64,000 nucleotides of DNA from Pseudomonas kribbensis (GCF_003352185.1 NZ_CP029608.1:1798001-1862000), one strand, 5' to 3'. Positions 9,190 to 19,063 are shown, counted from the stretch's first letter. Notes: generated by a model not told the origin, from the sequence alone. Program-made: numbers and translations.

Positions 9190-10482
9190 ATGAGCGAGTT
9201 TTTCCAAGCCAATGCCAACGTCATTGAGCGACGCTGGCCGGCGCTTTTCGCGCGATTGCTGAACGAAGACAGTTCGGTGATCGACGCCGGATTGACGCAG
9301 GGGCTGGGTTCGACGCTGAGCATCAACGGCATTCAGCTCACCAGTCGCCACGACCGTGTCCATGAGGCCCGGGTTCAGGCTGCCAGCCTGCCGGCGGAGA
9401 AGTCGCGACTGCACGTCTATGGCACCGGCCTCGGAGATTTGCCGACCGTGCTGCTGGAGCGTGCCGGGCTTGAGCGCTTGTATGTGCATATCCTCAATGG
9501 CGCGCTCTTCGCCCTGGTGTTGCAACTGATCGATCAGCGGCAATGGCTGGAGGATCCGCGGGTAGAGCTTCTGTACGCCGGTGAGCTGCCGGACATCTGC
9601 ACGCCGTTTTTTGCCTTGCCGGCGGAGATGCTGCTGGCCGACGACTTCAACGCGAAGATCCGTGATCGTCTGGTCAGTGAAGTGCACCTGAGCTTCAACA
9701 ATCGTGAGTTCGATCCGCAGTCGCCCTTCATTCAACAGCGTCTGCAGGACTGCCTGCCGGTGTTGCTCGCTGACGATGATGTGGCGCAATTGTTCGGCAC
9801 TTGCGCTGGTCGGGAGATCTATGTGATCGGCACCGGGCCGACCCTTGAGCAGCATTTCGAGCGACTGGCCGCCATTCGCGAGCGAGACGAGCGCCCACTG
9901 TTCATTTGCGTCGATACCGCTTACCGACCGCTGCGTGAGCACGGGATCGTGCCCGACTACGTGGTGAGTATTGATCAGCGCATCAGCTTTCGGCATTTGC
10001 CCTTTGAGGAGTCCAACGGCATCCCGCTGGTGTATCTGCCCATGAGCGACCCTGAGGTACTGAGGGCCTGGAAGGGCAGGCGCTACGGCGGCTATTCGCT
10101 GAGCCCGGTCTATGCGGCATTGCGTGAGCAACACCCAAGGGCGCTGCTGCATGTGGGCGGCAGTGTGATTCACCCGGCGGTGGATCTGGCGGTGAAGATG
10201 GGCGCGGCGCGGATCACGCTGTTTGGCGCTGACTTTGCGTTTCCGATGAACAAGACCCACGCCGGCTGGAGTGATGGTGATCTGGGGCCGTCGGTGAATC
10301 AGGCGCGGCACTGGGTGCGTGACGGCTTCGGTGAGCGTGTCAGTACGCAGCTCAATTTTCGCGGTTATCTGTGTGTGCTTGAGCGATACATCGCCAGTCA
10401 GCCGCACGTCGAGTTTTTCAATAGTAGCCGCGCAGGTGCGTTGATTGCCGGGACGCGTTTCAATCAGGAGTTCGTGCAATGA
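9190..10482 (+). CDS. Motility-associated factor (Maf) family flagellin glycosyltransferase
   Basis: A 430-residue protein of the MAF_flag10/DUF115 family, whose members transfer nonulosonic acids such as pseudaminic acid onto flagellin Ser/Thr before export. The family core is visible as YVIGTGPTLEQHFE (about residues 213-226), ICVDTAYRPLREHGIVPDYV, LLHVGGSVIHPAVDLAVKMGA and ITLFGADFAFP. The start is preceded by GAAAGGAGCGTGAGGCGCC. It lies between the Pse operon and flagellin, which makes it the likely CMP-Pse:flagellin transferase. The terminator just upstream means it needs read-through or a short promoter of its own. It overlaps the next gene by 4 bases. Confidence 0.85.
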   Translation: MSEFFQANANVIERRWPALFARLLNEDSSVIDAGLTQGLGSTLSINGIQLTSRHDRVHEARVQAASLPAEKSRLHVYGTGLGDLPTVLLERAGLERLYVHILNGALFALVLQLIDQRQWLEDPRVELLYAGELPDICTPFFALPAEMLLADDFNAKIRDRLVSEVHLSFNNREFDPQSPFIQQRLQDCLPVLLADDDVAQLFGTCAGREIYVIGTGPTLEQHFERLAAIRERDERPLFICVDTAYRPLREHGIVPDYVVSIDQRISFRHLPFEESNGIPLVYLPMSDPEVLRAWKGRRYGGYSLSPVYAALREQHPRALLHVGGSVIHPAVDLAVKMGAARITLFGADFAFPMNKTHAGWSDGDLGPSVNQARHWVRDGFGERVSTQLNFRGYLCVLERYIASQPHVEFFNSSRAGALIAGTRFNQEFVQ

Positions 10483-10745
10483 GTGCGCTGCAAGGCTGTG
10501 TCGACGAATGCCGGCGCTGCGCCGGCCTGTTTCGCCTGGGGCGTGATGTCGAAGCGGCGCTGGACATGGTGGATGTGTTCGAAGGTGCACAGCATTTTCT
10601 GGTGTCCGCCTCGCCGGATATCCAGCAGTCGTGGGCGCAGGTGCTCACCCAAATGCTCGATTGTCAGGAGCGCCAGGACTGGCTCGGGCTCGCCGATTTC
10701 ATGGAGTACGAATTGATCGGGTTGCTGGAAAATTCTGCGGTTTGA
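10479..10745 (+). CDS. Small conserved-looking protein coupled to the Maf gene, function unknown
   Basis: An 88-residue protein whose ATG overlaps the stop of the Maf gene (ATGA). I do not recognise a domain. It is mostly helical in appearance, acidic, with two cysteines close together near the N-terminus (GCVDECRRCAGLF has three) and no signal peptide or membrane segment. Its length and helical character resemble small flagellar chaperones, but no motif supports this. Tight coupling to the Maf glycosyltransferase suggests a helper or regulator of flagellin modification. The opposite-strand frames here are shadows. Confidence 0.65.
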   Translation: MSALQGCVDECRRCAGLFRLGRDVEAALDMVDVFEGAQHFLVSASPDIQQSWAQVLTQMLDCQERQDWLGLADFMEYELIGLLENSAV

Positions 10746-10881
10746 AGAAAGCCGACAGCACTGGCCCGCAGGTTTGCGCCACGGACGGTTTTATGGCGTC
10801 AGTTTTTCGGGGGTAAGGTGCTGCTAAGTCTTTGTTTTCTAGGGGGTGGCAGGGTGATGGCAAAAATTTTCAAAAAAGCCC

Positions 10882-10908
10882 TCAAGCAACCTGCAAACCC
10901 GACGATAA
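10882..10908 (+). promoter_or_regulatory. Sigma-28 (FliA) promoter of fliC
   Basis: TCAAGCAA (10882-10889), an 11-base spacer, then GACGATAA (10901-10908). This fits the FliA consensus TAAAGTTT-N11-GCCGATAA with the Pseudomonas TCAAG variant. It lies 81 bases before the flagellin ATG. Confidence 0.8.
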
Positions 10909-10988
10909 CTATTACGAAGGTTCTCTAGGCCATACCCGGCGGTTGCCAGGGCCGGAAGCCGCAGTACCCAACCAACGAGGAATTCGTC

Positions 10989-11840
10989 ATGGCTTTAACA
11001 GTAAACACCAACACCACGTCGTTGAACGTTCAGAAAAACCTGAACCGCGCCTCCGACGCTCTGTCGACTTCGATGCAGCGCCTGTCTTCCGGCCTGAAAA
11101 TCAACAGCGCTAAAGACGACGCCGCTGGCCTGCAGATCTCCAACCGTATGGCTTCGCAAATCCGCGGTAACACCCAGGCCATCCAGAACGCCAACGACGG
11201 TATCTCCGTTGCTCAGACCGCTGAAGGCGCTCTGCAAGCTTCGACCGACATTCTGCAGCGTATGCGTGAACTGGCTGTTAAAGCACGTAACGGTACCAAC
11301 GGCACTGCTGACCAGACCGCTACCAACGCTGAATTCGCTCAGATGTCTGACGAAATCACCCGTATCTCGGCTGCTACCAACCTGAACGGCAAAAACCTGC
11401 TGGACGGTTCGGCTGGTACTGTGACCCTGCAAGTTGGCGCAAACACCGGTTCGGCTAACCACATCGACCTGGTACTGAGCTCCAAGTTCGACGCCGTGAG
11501 CCTGTCCGTAGGTAGCGGTACTGTTGTTCTGACCGGTGCTACTTCGGCTGCCGCCGCTTCGAACATCGACAACGCGATCACTGCAATCGACGCCGCTATC
11601 GCTGCAATCGGTGCAACTCGTGCCAGCCTGGGTGCTTCGCAAAACCGTCTGACCAGCACCATCCAGAACTTGCAGAACATCACCGAGAACACCACTGCTG
11701 CACAAGGTCGCGTACAAGATACCGACTTCGCCGCAGAGACTGCTAACCTGACCAAGCAGCAAACCCTGCAACAGGCTTCGACCTCTGTTCTGGCTCAAGC
11801 CAACCAACTGCCTTCCGCTGTACTGAAGCTGCTTCAGTAA
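10989..11840 (+). CDS. fliC: Flagellin, FliC
   Basis: The filament subunit, exported by the flagellar type III system and polymerised under the FliD cap. At 283 residues it is a short flagellin. The conserved D0/D1 N-terminus is MALTVNTNTTSLNVQKNLNRA with LSSGLKINSAKDDAAGLQI, and the C-terminus has RASLGASQNRL and ends QANQLPSAVLKLLQ. The central variable region is only about 100 residues, rich in Ser, Thr and Ala, giving many possible O-glycosylation sites for the upstream Pse/Maf genes. A GAGGAA ribosome site precedes the ATG. Codon use is strongly biased towards highly expressed codons (many ACC, CTG, GGT, AAC), as expected for an abundant protein. Expression is from the FliA promoter upstream. 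Confidence 0.98.
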   Translation: MALTVNTNTTSLNVQKNLNRASDALSTSMQRLSSGLKINSAKDDAAGLQISNRMASQIRGNTQAIQNANDGISVAQTAEGALQASTDILQRMRELAVKARNGTNGTADQTATNAEFAQMSDEITRISAATNLNGKNLLDGSAGTVTLQVGANTGSANHIDLVLSSKFDAVSLSVGSGTVVLTGATSAAAASNIDNAITAIDAAIAAIGATRASLGASQNRLTSTIQNLQNITENTTAAQGRVQDTDFAAETANLTKQQTLQQASTSVLAQANQLPSAVLKLLQ

Positions 11841-11863
11841 TTTCGGAATGAGTTTTGGCGGGG

Positions 11864-11894
11864 GAGTGCGCTTGCGTGCTCTCTCGCTTTTTCA
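11864..11894 (+). terminator. Probable terminator after fliC
   Basis: GAGTGCGC (11864) pairs with GCGTGCTC (11874), with two G-U pairs and a two-base loop, followed by a T-rich tail ending near 11892. It lies 24 bases after the flagellin stop and just ahead of flaG, so it probably gives partial termination and higher fliC than flaG mRNA. Confidence 0.5.
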
Positions 11895-11912
11895 CGTTAA
11901 GAGGTGATGAGC

Positions 11913-12269
11913 ATGGACATGAGCGTAAAGCTTAACGTGACTTATCCGGCTCCCAAGCCAGCCAATACCGTCACTGACAAGCCGTCGGAGACCAAGCCTC
12001 AAGCGGTCGATGCTGTTTCTGACTCGAAAAAAAGCCAGGAAACGGATGAAACCAAATTGAAGCTGGCGGTGCAGGAGATCGAGAAGTTTGTTCAATCGAT
12101 CAAGCGCAACCTGGAGTTCTCGATCGACGAGCACTCTGGAAAGGTCATCGTCAAGGTGATTGCGAGCGAGACGGGCGAGGTCGTACGACAGATCCCTTCC
12201 GCAGAAGCTCTCAAGCTGGCAGACAGCCTCGCCAACGCGAGTCACGTGTTGTTCGACGCCAAAGTCTGA
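11913..12269 (+). CDS. flaG: FlaG family protein
   Basis: A FlaG-type protein of 118 residues from the chosen ATG at 11913, which stands 8 bases after AAGAGG; GTG 11904, ATG 11907 and ATG 11919 are also in frame but worse placed. The N-terminal 50 residues are disordered and rich in Lys, Pro and Glu. The conserved part is the C-terminal VQEIEKFVQSIKRNLEFSID, VIVKVIASETGEVVRQIPS and ALKLADSL. FlaG affects filament length and stability in pseudomonads and Vibrio; the mechanism is not settled. It sits between fliC and fliD as in other Pseudomonas. Confidence 0.93.
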   Translation: MDMSVKLNVTYPAPKPANTVTDKPSETKPQAVDAVSDSKKSQETDETKLKLAVQEIEKFVQSIKRNLEFSIDEHSGKVIVKVIASETGEVVRQIPSAEALKLADSLANASHVLFDAKV

Positions 12270-12349
12270 TAGCTGGCATGAATCGTGTTTGAAGTTCTTT
12301 AGACCCCACAAGGGTCAAAAGACTGGCAACAACCCCAAGGGAGATGCAC

Positions 12350-13804
12350 ATGGCAAGTCCAATTTTACCGGGTTCGGGCCTGGGTTCCGGTCTGGACATC
12401 GGTGCGATCGTTACTGCACTGGTCAACGCCGACAAATCGGCGAAGCAGACGCAGATCGATGCCACGACCAAAACCAACACCCTGAAGATCTCCGGTATCG
12501 GTACGTTGAAGAGTGCGCTGACTGCATTCCAGACAGCGATGACCAACCTGAGCAGCAAGACCAACCCTGCGTTTGCCGGTTACACGGCGACTTCGGGCAC
12601 GCCGACTGTTCTGGGCGCAACTTCGGATAACACCGCGGTCTCGGGCACTTACAGTGTTGTTGTAAATAATCTGGCAACCGGCTCGAAAGTGGCCAGCGCA
12701 TCCTTTTCCGGCGGTGCTGCCAGTGCCATTCCGAGTGGTACCCTGAAAATCAGTCAGAATGGCACTGATTACAATGTCACGATCCCGGCCAATGCGACCC
12801 TGCAGACCACGCGTGATGCGATCAACAGCTCCCAGGGTATCAATGGTATTTCCGCCAACATTGTGACGGACAGCTCCGGCGCTTCGCGTCTGGTGATCAG
12901 TTCGAGCAAGACTGGCTCAGGCAATGACTTGACCGTCAGCGGTATCGCCGGTCTGGAAATCGATGGCACCAAGGTGATGAGCGCCACCCCGGCAGCCGGT
13001 GATTCCGGTGCGGTCGGCAAGCTCGCCACGGATGCGTCGCTGACCATCGATGGTCTGACAGTGACCAGCAAGAGCAATACGGTGACTGGCGCCGTCAGTG
13101 GTTTGACGATGAACCTGCTGACTGTTCCCAATCCGCCCGGCACACCGGTCACGGTGACCGTGGATACCAACACCAAGGGTTTGCAGACCTCGGTTCAGAC
13201 CTTCGTTGATGCCTACAACACCCTGAAGAGCACCATCGACACTCTGTCCAAGGCGACGCCGGATGAGGATGGCAAGCTGACCGTTCAGGCGGCTTTCACG
13301 GGTGACTCTCTGCCGCGTTCGTTGATTGCCGATATTCGCAGTCAATTGACCATGCCGAGCGGTACCACCACCGGTCCGATGGCCTATCTGTCGCAGTTGG
13401 GCGTCATGACCGACAAGCTGACCGGTAACCTGACGTTCGATACGGTCGCTTTCAACAAGGCGATGTCCCAGCCTGGCATGACCGGTCAGGTTCAGCAGAT
13501 GTTCACGGGCACCGACGACAAGAACGGTCTGTTGGCGCGTATGAGCAAGGCGGTGGATCCGTACCTGAAAGGGGCGACCAGCACCTCGCCAGGCCTCCTC
13601 GATCAGCGTATGACCATCCTGAACAACAACGCCAAGAGCCTGACCAGTCAACAGCTGGCACTGGATCTGCGTGTTGCCAACCTGACCAAGACGTTGACTG
13701 CCAAGTACAACGCCATGGACTTGTTGGTTGGGCAAATGAAGGCGACTGCGAGCAGCATCACGTCGTTCTTCAGCTCGCTGAACGCTCAGCAATCTGCGAA
13801 GTAA
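12350..13804 (+). CDS. fliD: Flagellar hook-associated protein 2 (filament cap), FliD
   Basis: The pentameric filament cap that folds incoming flagellin and, in Pseudomonas, also binds mucin. The 484-residue protein starts MASPILPGSGLGSGLDIGAIV, the conserved N-terminal domain; ATG 12350 is chosen because AAGGGAG lies 6 bases ahead, while ATG 12344 touches that site. The middle is a long Ser/Thr/Gly-rich beta domain (about residues 70-320), and the C-terminus returns to a helical coiled-coil region (SKAVDPYLKG, LDLRVANLTKTLTAKYNAMDLLV). Length is normal. It is followed directly by a strong terminator. Confidence 0.97.
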   Translation: MASPILPGSGLGSGLDIGAIVTALVNADKSAKQTQIDATTKTNTLKISGIGTLKSALTAFQTAMTNLSSKTNPAFAGYTATSGTPTVLGATSDNTAVSGTYSVVVNNLATGSKVASASFSGGAASAIPSGTLKISQNGTDYNVTIPANATLQTTRDAINSSQGINGISANIVTDSSGASRLVISSSKTGSGNDLTVSGIAGLEIDGTKVMSATPAAGDSGAVGKLATDASLTIDGLTVTSKSNTVTGAVSGLTMNLLTVPNPPGTPVTVTVDTNTKGLQTSVQTFVDAYNTLKSTIDTLSKATPDEDGKLTVQAAFTGDSLPRSLIADIRSQLTMPSGTTTGPMAYLSQLGVMTDKLTGNLTFDTVAFNKAMSQPGMTGQVQQMFTGTDDKNGLLARMSKAVDPYLKGATSTSPGLLDQRMTILNNNAKSLTSQQLALDLRVANLTKTLTAKYNAMDLLVGQMKATASSITSFFSSLNAQQSAK

Positions 13805-13815
13805 CATGCAAGAGC

Positions 13816-13860
13816 GACAAAAACCCGGCCACGCTTTCGAGCGTGTGCCGGGTTTTTGTC
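13816..13860 (+). terminator. Rho-independent terminator after fliD
   Basis: A very long near-perfect hairpin: GACAAAAACCCGGC pairs with GCCGGGTTTTTGTC, with an inner CACGC/GCGTG stem and a TTTCGA loop. It starts 11 bases after the fliD stop and separates fliD from the fliS promoter. Confidence 0.9.
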
Positions 13861-13868
13861 TTGTGGTC

Positions 13869-13895
13869 TAAAGTTTTCAGGCTCGTTGGCGATAC
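13869..13895 (+). promoter_or_regulatory. Sigma-28 (FliA) promoter of fliS
   Basis: TAAAGTTT (13869-13876), an 11-base spacer and GGCGATAC (13888-13895): the -35 element matches the FliA consensus exactly and the -10 element in six of eight positions. It starts just after the fliD terminator and lies 39 bases before the fliS ATG. Confidence 0.75.
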
Positions 13896-13933
13896 ACTGG
13901 TCATACGAGTCATTGTGGCAAATGAGGTAGAAC

Positions 13934-14332
13934 ATGAATCCGATGTTAGCCCTTCGGCAGTACCAGAAAGTCGGTGCTCACGCGCAGACGTCCGAAGCCA
14001 GTCCGCACCGTCTGGTACAAATGCTGATGGAAGGTGGCCTGCAGCGCATCGCGCAAGCCAAAGGCGCCATCGAGCGCAAGGATATTCCCGGCAAGTGCAC
14101 GTCGATCAGCAAGGCCATCGGCATCGTCAGCGGCTTGCGTGAAGGCCTGGATCTGGAGAATTCCGCGGATACGCTGGCTGATCTGGACGGTCTTTATATC
14201 TACATGATGAAGCGTCTTGCCGAGGCGAACATCAGTAGCGACCCGCGTATTCTGGACGAGGTTGCCGGCTTGTTGAGCACGGTAAAAGAAGGCTGGGATG
14301 CCATTGCTCCTACGCCCGCTCCTCAGTTTTAA
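13934..14332 (+). CDS. fliS: Flagellin export chaperone FliS
   Basis: Cytoplasmic chaperone that binds the C-terminus of flagellin, blocks early polymerisation and delivers it to the export gate. The 132-residue all-helical protein has the family opening MNPMLALRQYQKVGAHAQTS, then SPHRLVQMLMEGGLQRIAQAKGAIERKDI, and LDGLYIYMMKRLAEANI near the end. Length is normal. It begins 39 bases after its own sigma-28 promoter and is followed 10 bases later by the fliT-like gene. Confidence 0.95.
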   Translation: MNPMLALRQYQKVGAHAQTSEASPHRLVQMLMEGGLQRIAQAKGAIERKDIPGKCTSISKAIGIVSGLREGLDLENSADTLADLDGLYIYMMKRLAEANISSDPRILDEVAGLLSTVKEGWDAIAPTPAPQF

Positions 14333-14342
14333 GGAGATCACC

Positions 14343-14639
14343 ATGAGTCTTGTATTGCAGCGAATCGAAGAAACCCGAGTGGCGTTGGTCGGTGCCCTGG
14401 CCGAGCGCAACTGGGAGGCGATCGGTCAACTCGACCTGGATTGCCGTTCCTGCATGGAAGATGTCTTGAGTGAGGCTTCGGTGGATGAAGTCGCGCTGCG
14501 TGACAATCTCGAGGAGCTGCTGCATGTCTACAAGGAGCTTCTTGAGGTCGCCATGGGTGAGCGTCAGGCGATAGTCGACGAGATGTCGCAGATCACCCAA
14601 GCGCAGAACGCGGCAAAGGTTTACCATCTGTTTGGTTAA
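14343..14639 (+). CDS. fliT: FliT-like flagellar chaperone
   Basis: A 98-residue helical protein immediately after fliS, with the ATG at 14343 behind a strong AAGGAGATCACC. The sequence (MSLVLQRIEETRVAL, WEAIGQLDLDCRSCMEDVL, ELLEVAMGERQAIVDEMSQI) is short and charged as in FliT/FleP proteins. FliT is the FliD chaperone in enterics; in P. aeruginosa the gene in this place is called fleP or a second fliS. The family assignment rests mainly on position, size and helicity, so the FliD-chaperone role is an inference. Confidence 0.8.
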   Translation: MSLVLQRIEETRVALVGALAERNWEAIGQLDLDCRSCMEDVLSEASVDEVALRDNLEELLHVYKELLEVAMGERQAIVDEMSQITQAQNAAKVYHLFG

Positions 14640-14676
14640 TTAACCCTCAGTTAATCCAGACATGTGCGCCATAAAT

Positions 14677-14705
14677 TTGACTGTGCACGGTTTTTTGACT
14701 TAACT
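14677..14705 (+). promoter_or_regulatory. Possible sigma-70 promoter of fleQ
   Basis: TTGACT (14677) and TTAACT (14700) are separated by 17 bases, about 105 bases before the fleQ start. fleQ is known to be sigma-70 dependent in Pseudomonas. The -10 element is weak. A perfect 7-bp hairpin (GCAAGCG, loop TCT, 14752-14768) lies in the resulting leader. Confidence 0.35.
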
Positions 14706-14811
14706 AGTGGCTGTTTTCAGATTTCAGGCGTCTACAGGCACGAAGTGTCCTGCAAGCGTCTCGCTTGCCCCTCGTTTCGGGCATTGAGTTGACTAGGGAA
14801 GTTGCTATTGC

Positions 14812-16287
<1,476 letters not shown>

Positions 16288-16328
16288 CGCCTGTTTTTCA
16301 ACTGCTTCATTTATAAGCCGTTTTTTTT

Positions 16329-16344
16329 AGGCACGGGTATTGCT
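16329..16344 (+). promoter_or_regulatory. Sigma-54 promoter of fleSR
   Basis: AGGCACGGGTATTGCT: GG at 16330 and GC at 16342 have the exact 10-base spacing, and the rest follows TGGCACG-N4-TTGCT. It lies 55 bases (from the GC) before the fleS ATG. FleQ-dependent expression of fleSR is known in Pseudomonas. Confidence 0.85.
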
Positions 16345-16397
16345 ACGTCCCTCGCAACGTTCCGTTTAACTGACGGTCAGCCAAGCGAGAGAGCACA

Positions 16398-17609
16398 ATG
16401 CCCCAAGCCTCCCAGATGTCTTCTGTTCCCGAGTCCTCGGGGCAACTGCCGTCCGTAGAGCAGGCCAGTCGGCAAGGTCTTGAGCAGGCGTTCGCGCTGT
16501 TCAACCAGATGTCGAGTCAATTGACCGATTCCTACAGCATGCTCGAGGCGCGGGTCACCGAGCTCAAGGGCGAGCTGGCAGTGGTCAGCGCCCAGCGCAT
16601 GCAGGAGCTGGCGGAAAAAGAACGTCTGGCCAACCGTCTGCAAAATCTCCTGGATCTGTTGCCCGGCGGTGTCATCGTCATCGACGGTCACGGCATCGTG
16701 TGCGAGGCCAACCCGGCCGCCATCGATCTGCTGGGCCTGCCGCTGGAAGGCGAGCTGTGGCGCCATGTCATTGCCCGTTGCTTCGCGCCCCGTGAAGACG
16801 ACGGTCATGAAATCTCCCTGAGAAATGGTCGACGCCTGTCGATTGCCACCCGTTCGCTGGATGCCGAGCCTGGGCAGTTGGTGCTGCTCAACGACCTGAC
16901 TGAAACCCGTCACTTGCAGGATCAACTGGCGCGCCACGAGCGCCTGTCGTCGTTGGGGCGCATGGTCGCCTCGCTGGCTCATCAGATTCGTACGCCGCTT
17001 TCCGCCGCGCTGCTCTACGCCAGCCATTTGACCGAGCAGGCGCTGCCGGTCGCCACTCAGCAGCGGTTTGCCGGGCGCCTCAAGGAGCGTCTGCATGAAC
17101 TGGAACATCAGGTGCGCGACATGCTGGTGTTTGCTCGCGGTGAATTGCCGCTGACCGATCGCATCACCCCCAATGCCCTGATGCAGTCGTTGCAGGCGGC
17201 GGCGCTGACCCATGTACAGGATCTGCCAATTCGCTGGCAATGCGACAGCCATGCAGGCGAGTTGCTGTGCAATCGCGACACGCTGGTCGGGGCAATCCTC
17301 AATCTGATCGAAAACGCGATTCAGGCCGGTGGCGGTGATGTGCGTCTGAAAGTGCATTGCTACACCCGCGACAACACGCTGCGCCTGTGCGTCAGTGATA
17401 ACGGCGGCGGTATCGAGCCGGCAGTGCTGGCGCGGCTGGGCGAGCCGTTTTTTACCACCAAGGTCACCGGCACCGGCCTGGGCCTGACCGTGGTCAAGGC
17501 TGTGGCCCGTGCGCATCAGGGAGAATTGCAGCTGCGCTCGCGGGTCGGGCGCGGCACGTGCGCGCAGGTGATTCTGCCGATGTTTTCCGCTGTACAGGGA
17601 GCTGAGTGA
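16398..17609 (+). CDS. fleS: Flagellar sensor histidine kinase FleS
   Basis: Cytoplasmic kinase that phosphorylates FleR to turn on the late basal body and hook genes. The 403-residue protein has no membrane segment. A PAS-like domain spans about residues 80-165 (LLPGGVIVIDGHGIVCEANPAA). The HisKA dimerisation domain carries the phosphorylated His in LVASLAHQIRTPLSAAL. The HATPase domain shows the N-box NLIENAIQAGG, the G1 box VSDNGGGIEP and the G2 box TGLGLTVVKAVA. Its stop overlaps the GTG start of fleR. Confidence 0.96.
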   Translation: MPQASQMSSVPESSGQLPSVEQASRQGLEQAFALFNQMSSQLTDSYSMLEARVTELKGELAVVSAQRMQELAEKERLANRLQNLLDLLPGGVIVIDGHGIVCEANPAAIDLLGLPLEGELWRHVIARCFAPREDDGHEISLRNGRRLSIATRSLDAEPGQLVLLNDLTETRHLQDQLARHERLSSLGRMVASLAHQIRTPLSAALLYASHLTEQALPVATQQRFAGRLKERLHELEHQVRDMLVFARGELPLTDRITPNALMQSLQAAALTHVQDLPIRWQCDSHAGELLCNRDTLVGAILNLIENAIQAGGGDVRLKVHCYTRDNTLRLCVSDNGGGIEPAVLARLGEPFFTTKVTGTGLGLTVVKAVARAHQGELQLRSRVGRGTCAQVILPMFSAVQGAE

Positions 17610-19012
17610 AGGTCATGGGCATCAAGGTTCTGCTGGTCGAGGATGATCGTTCATTGCGCGAGGCGCTGGCCGATACGCTGCTGCTGGCCGGTCACGACTA
17701 TCACGCCGTGGGTTCTGCCGAGGAGGCGCTGAAGGCCGTGGAGTGCGAGGCGTTCAGCCTGGTGGTCAGCGACGTCAACATGCCGGGCATGGACGGTCAC
17801 CAGTTGCTCGGCCTGCTGCGCACACGCCAGCCGCAATTGCCGGTGCTGCTGATGACGGCTCACGGCGCCGTCGAGCGTGCGGTCGATGCCATGCGCCAGG
17901 GCGCGGCGGACTATCTGGTCAAGCCATTCGAGCCCAAGGCGCTGCTGGACCTGGTCGCGCGCCATGCTCTGGGCAATCTCGGCACAGTCGACGCAGAAGG
18001 GCCAGTGGCCGTCGAGCCGGCCAGTGCGCAGTTGCTGGATCTGGCGGCGCGGGTCGCCCGCAGCGATTCCACCGTACTGATTTCCGGCGAGTCCGGCACC
18101 GGCAAGGAGGTGCTGGCGCGCTACATTCACCAGCAATCCCATCGCGCGAGTCAGCCGTTCATCGCGATCAACTGTGCGGCAATCCCCGACAACATGCTTG
18201 AAGCGACACTGTTCGGTCACGAGAAGGGGTCGTTCACCGGCGCCATCGCGGCGCAGGCCGGCAAGTTCGAGCAGGCCGACGGCGGCACCATTCTGCTCGA
18301 CGAGATTTCCGAAATGCCTCTGGGGCTGCAGGCCAAGTTGCTGCGCGTGCTGCAGGAACGTGAGGTCGAGCGGGTCGGCGCACGCAAGCCGATCACTCTC
18401 GATATTCGTGTAGTCGCGACCACTAACCGTGATCTGGCGGGCGAAGTGGCGGCGGGGCGGTTCCGTGAAGACCTCTACTATCGCCTGTCGGTGTTTCCGC
18501 TGGCCTGGCGCCCGCTGCGTGAGCGCACCGCCGACATCCTGCCGCTGGCGGAGCGTCTGTTGGCCAAGCACGTCAATAAAATGAAGCATGCGATGGCGAA
18601 GTTCTCGCCCGAGGCGCAGGCGTGCCTGATCGGTTATCCCTGGCCGGGTAATGTGCGCGAGCTGGATAACGCGGTGCAGCGGGCATTGATCCTCCAGCAG
18701 GGCGGGTTGATCCAGCCGCAGGATTTCTGTCTCTCCGGACCTGCGCTGTTCGCGCCTTTGCCGGTGGCGATGCCGATGCCGGTCGCGCCCGTCATTCGTG
18801 AGGTCGAGATCGAAGCCGATTCGGCCGGGGCGCTGGGCGATGACCTGCGTCGTCGCGAGTTCCAGATGATCATCGACACCCTGCGCACCGAACGCGGTCG
18901 ACGCAAGGAAGCCGCCGAAAAACTCGGTATCAGCCCGCGTACATTGCGCTACAAACTGGCGCAGATGCGCGATGCCGGGATGGACGTCGAAGGGTATCTG
19001 TTCGCCACGTAA
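17606..19012 (+). CDS. fleR: Flagellar response regulator FleR (NtrC type)
   Basis: Sigma-54 activator of the class III flagellar genes. The 468-residue protein has a receiver domain with Asp56 in VVSDVNMPGMDG and the conserved Lys in LVKPFEP. The AAA+ domain has Walker A GESGTGKE, a contact loop reading GSFTGA (residues 208-213) instead of the usual GAFTGA, and Walker B GGTILLDEISEM. The C-terminal Fis-type HTH is RKEAAEKLGISPRTLRYKLAQM. The GTG start overlaps the fleS stop by 4 bases; ATG 17615 is an alternative but sits directly on the only purine-rich stretch. Confidence 0.96.
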   Translation: MKVMGIKVLLVEDDRSLREALADTLLLAGHDYHAVGSAEEALKAVECEAFSLVVSDVNMPGMDGHQLLGLLRTRQPQLPVLLMTAHGAVERAVDAMRQGAADYLVKPFEPKALLDLVARHALGNLGTVDAEGPVAVEPASAQLLDLAARVARSDSTVLISGESGTGKEVLARYIHQQSHRASQPFIAINCAAIPDNMLEATLFGHEKGSFTGAIAAQAGKFEQADGGTILLDEISEMPLGLQAKLLRVLQEREVERVGARKPITLDIRVVATTNRDLAGEVAAGRFREDLYYRLSVFPLAWRPLRERTADILPLAERLLAKHVNKMKHAMAKFSPEAQACLIGYPWPGNVRELDNAVQRALILQQGGLIQPQDFCLSGPALFAPLPVAMPMPVAPVIREVEIEADSAGALGDDLRRREFQMIIDTLRTERGRRKEAAEKLGISPRTLRYKLAQMRDAGMDVEGYLFAT

Positions 19013-19063
19013 GCGGTGGCGCAAACGTTTGAAAACGCATTTCTCGAAGCGGTGCCCGTGAGC

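Noticed and set aside
12274..12289. Sigma-54-like site before fliD (TGGCATGAATCGTGTT)
   Set aside because: The -12 element reads GT instead of GC and TTGC is missing; fliD may be read through from flaG.
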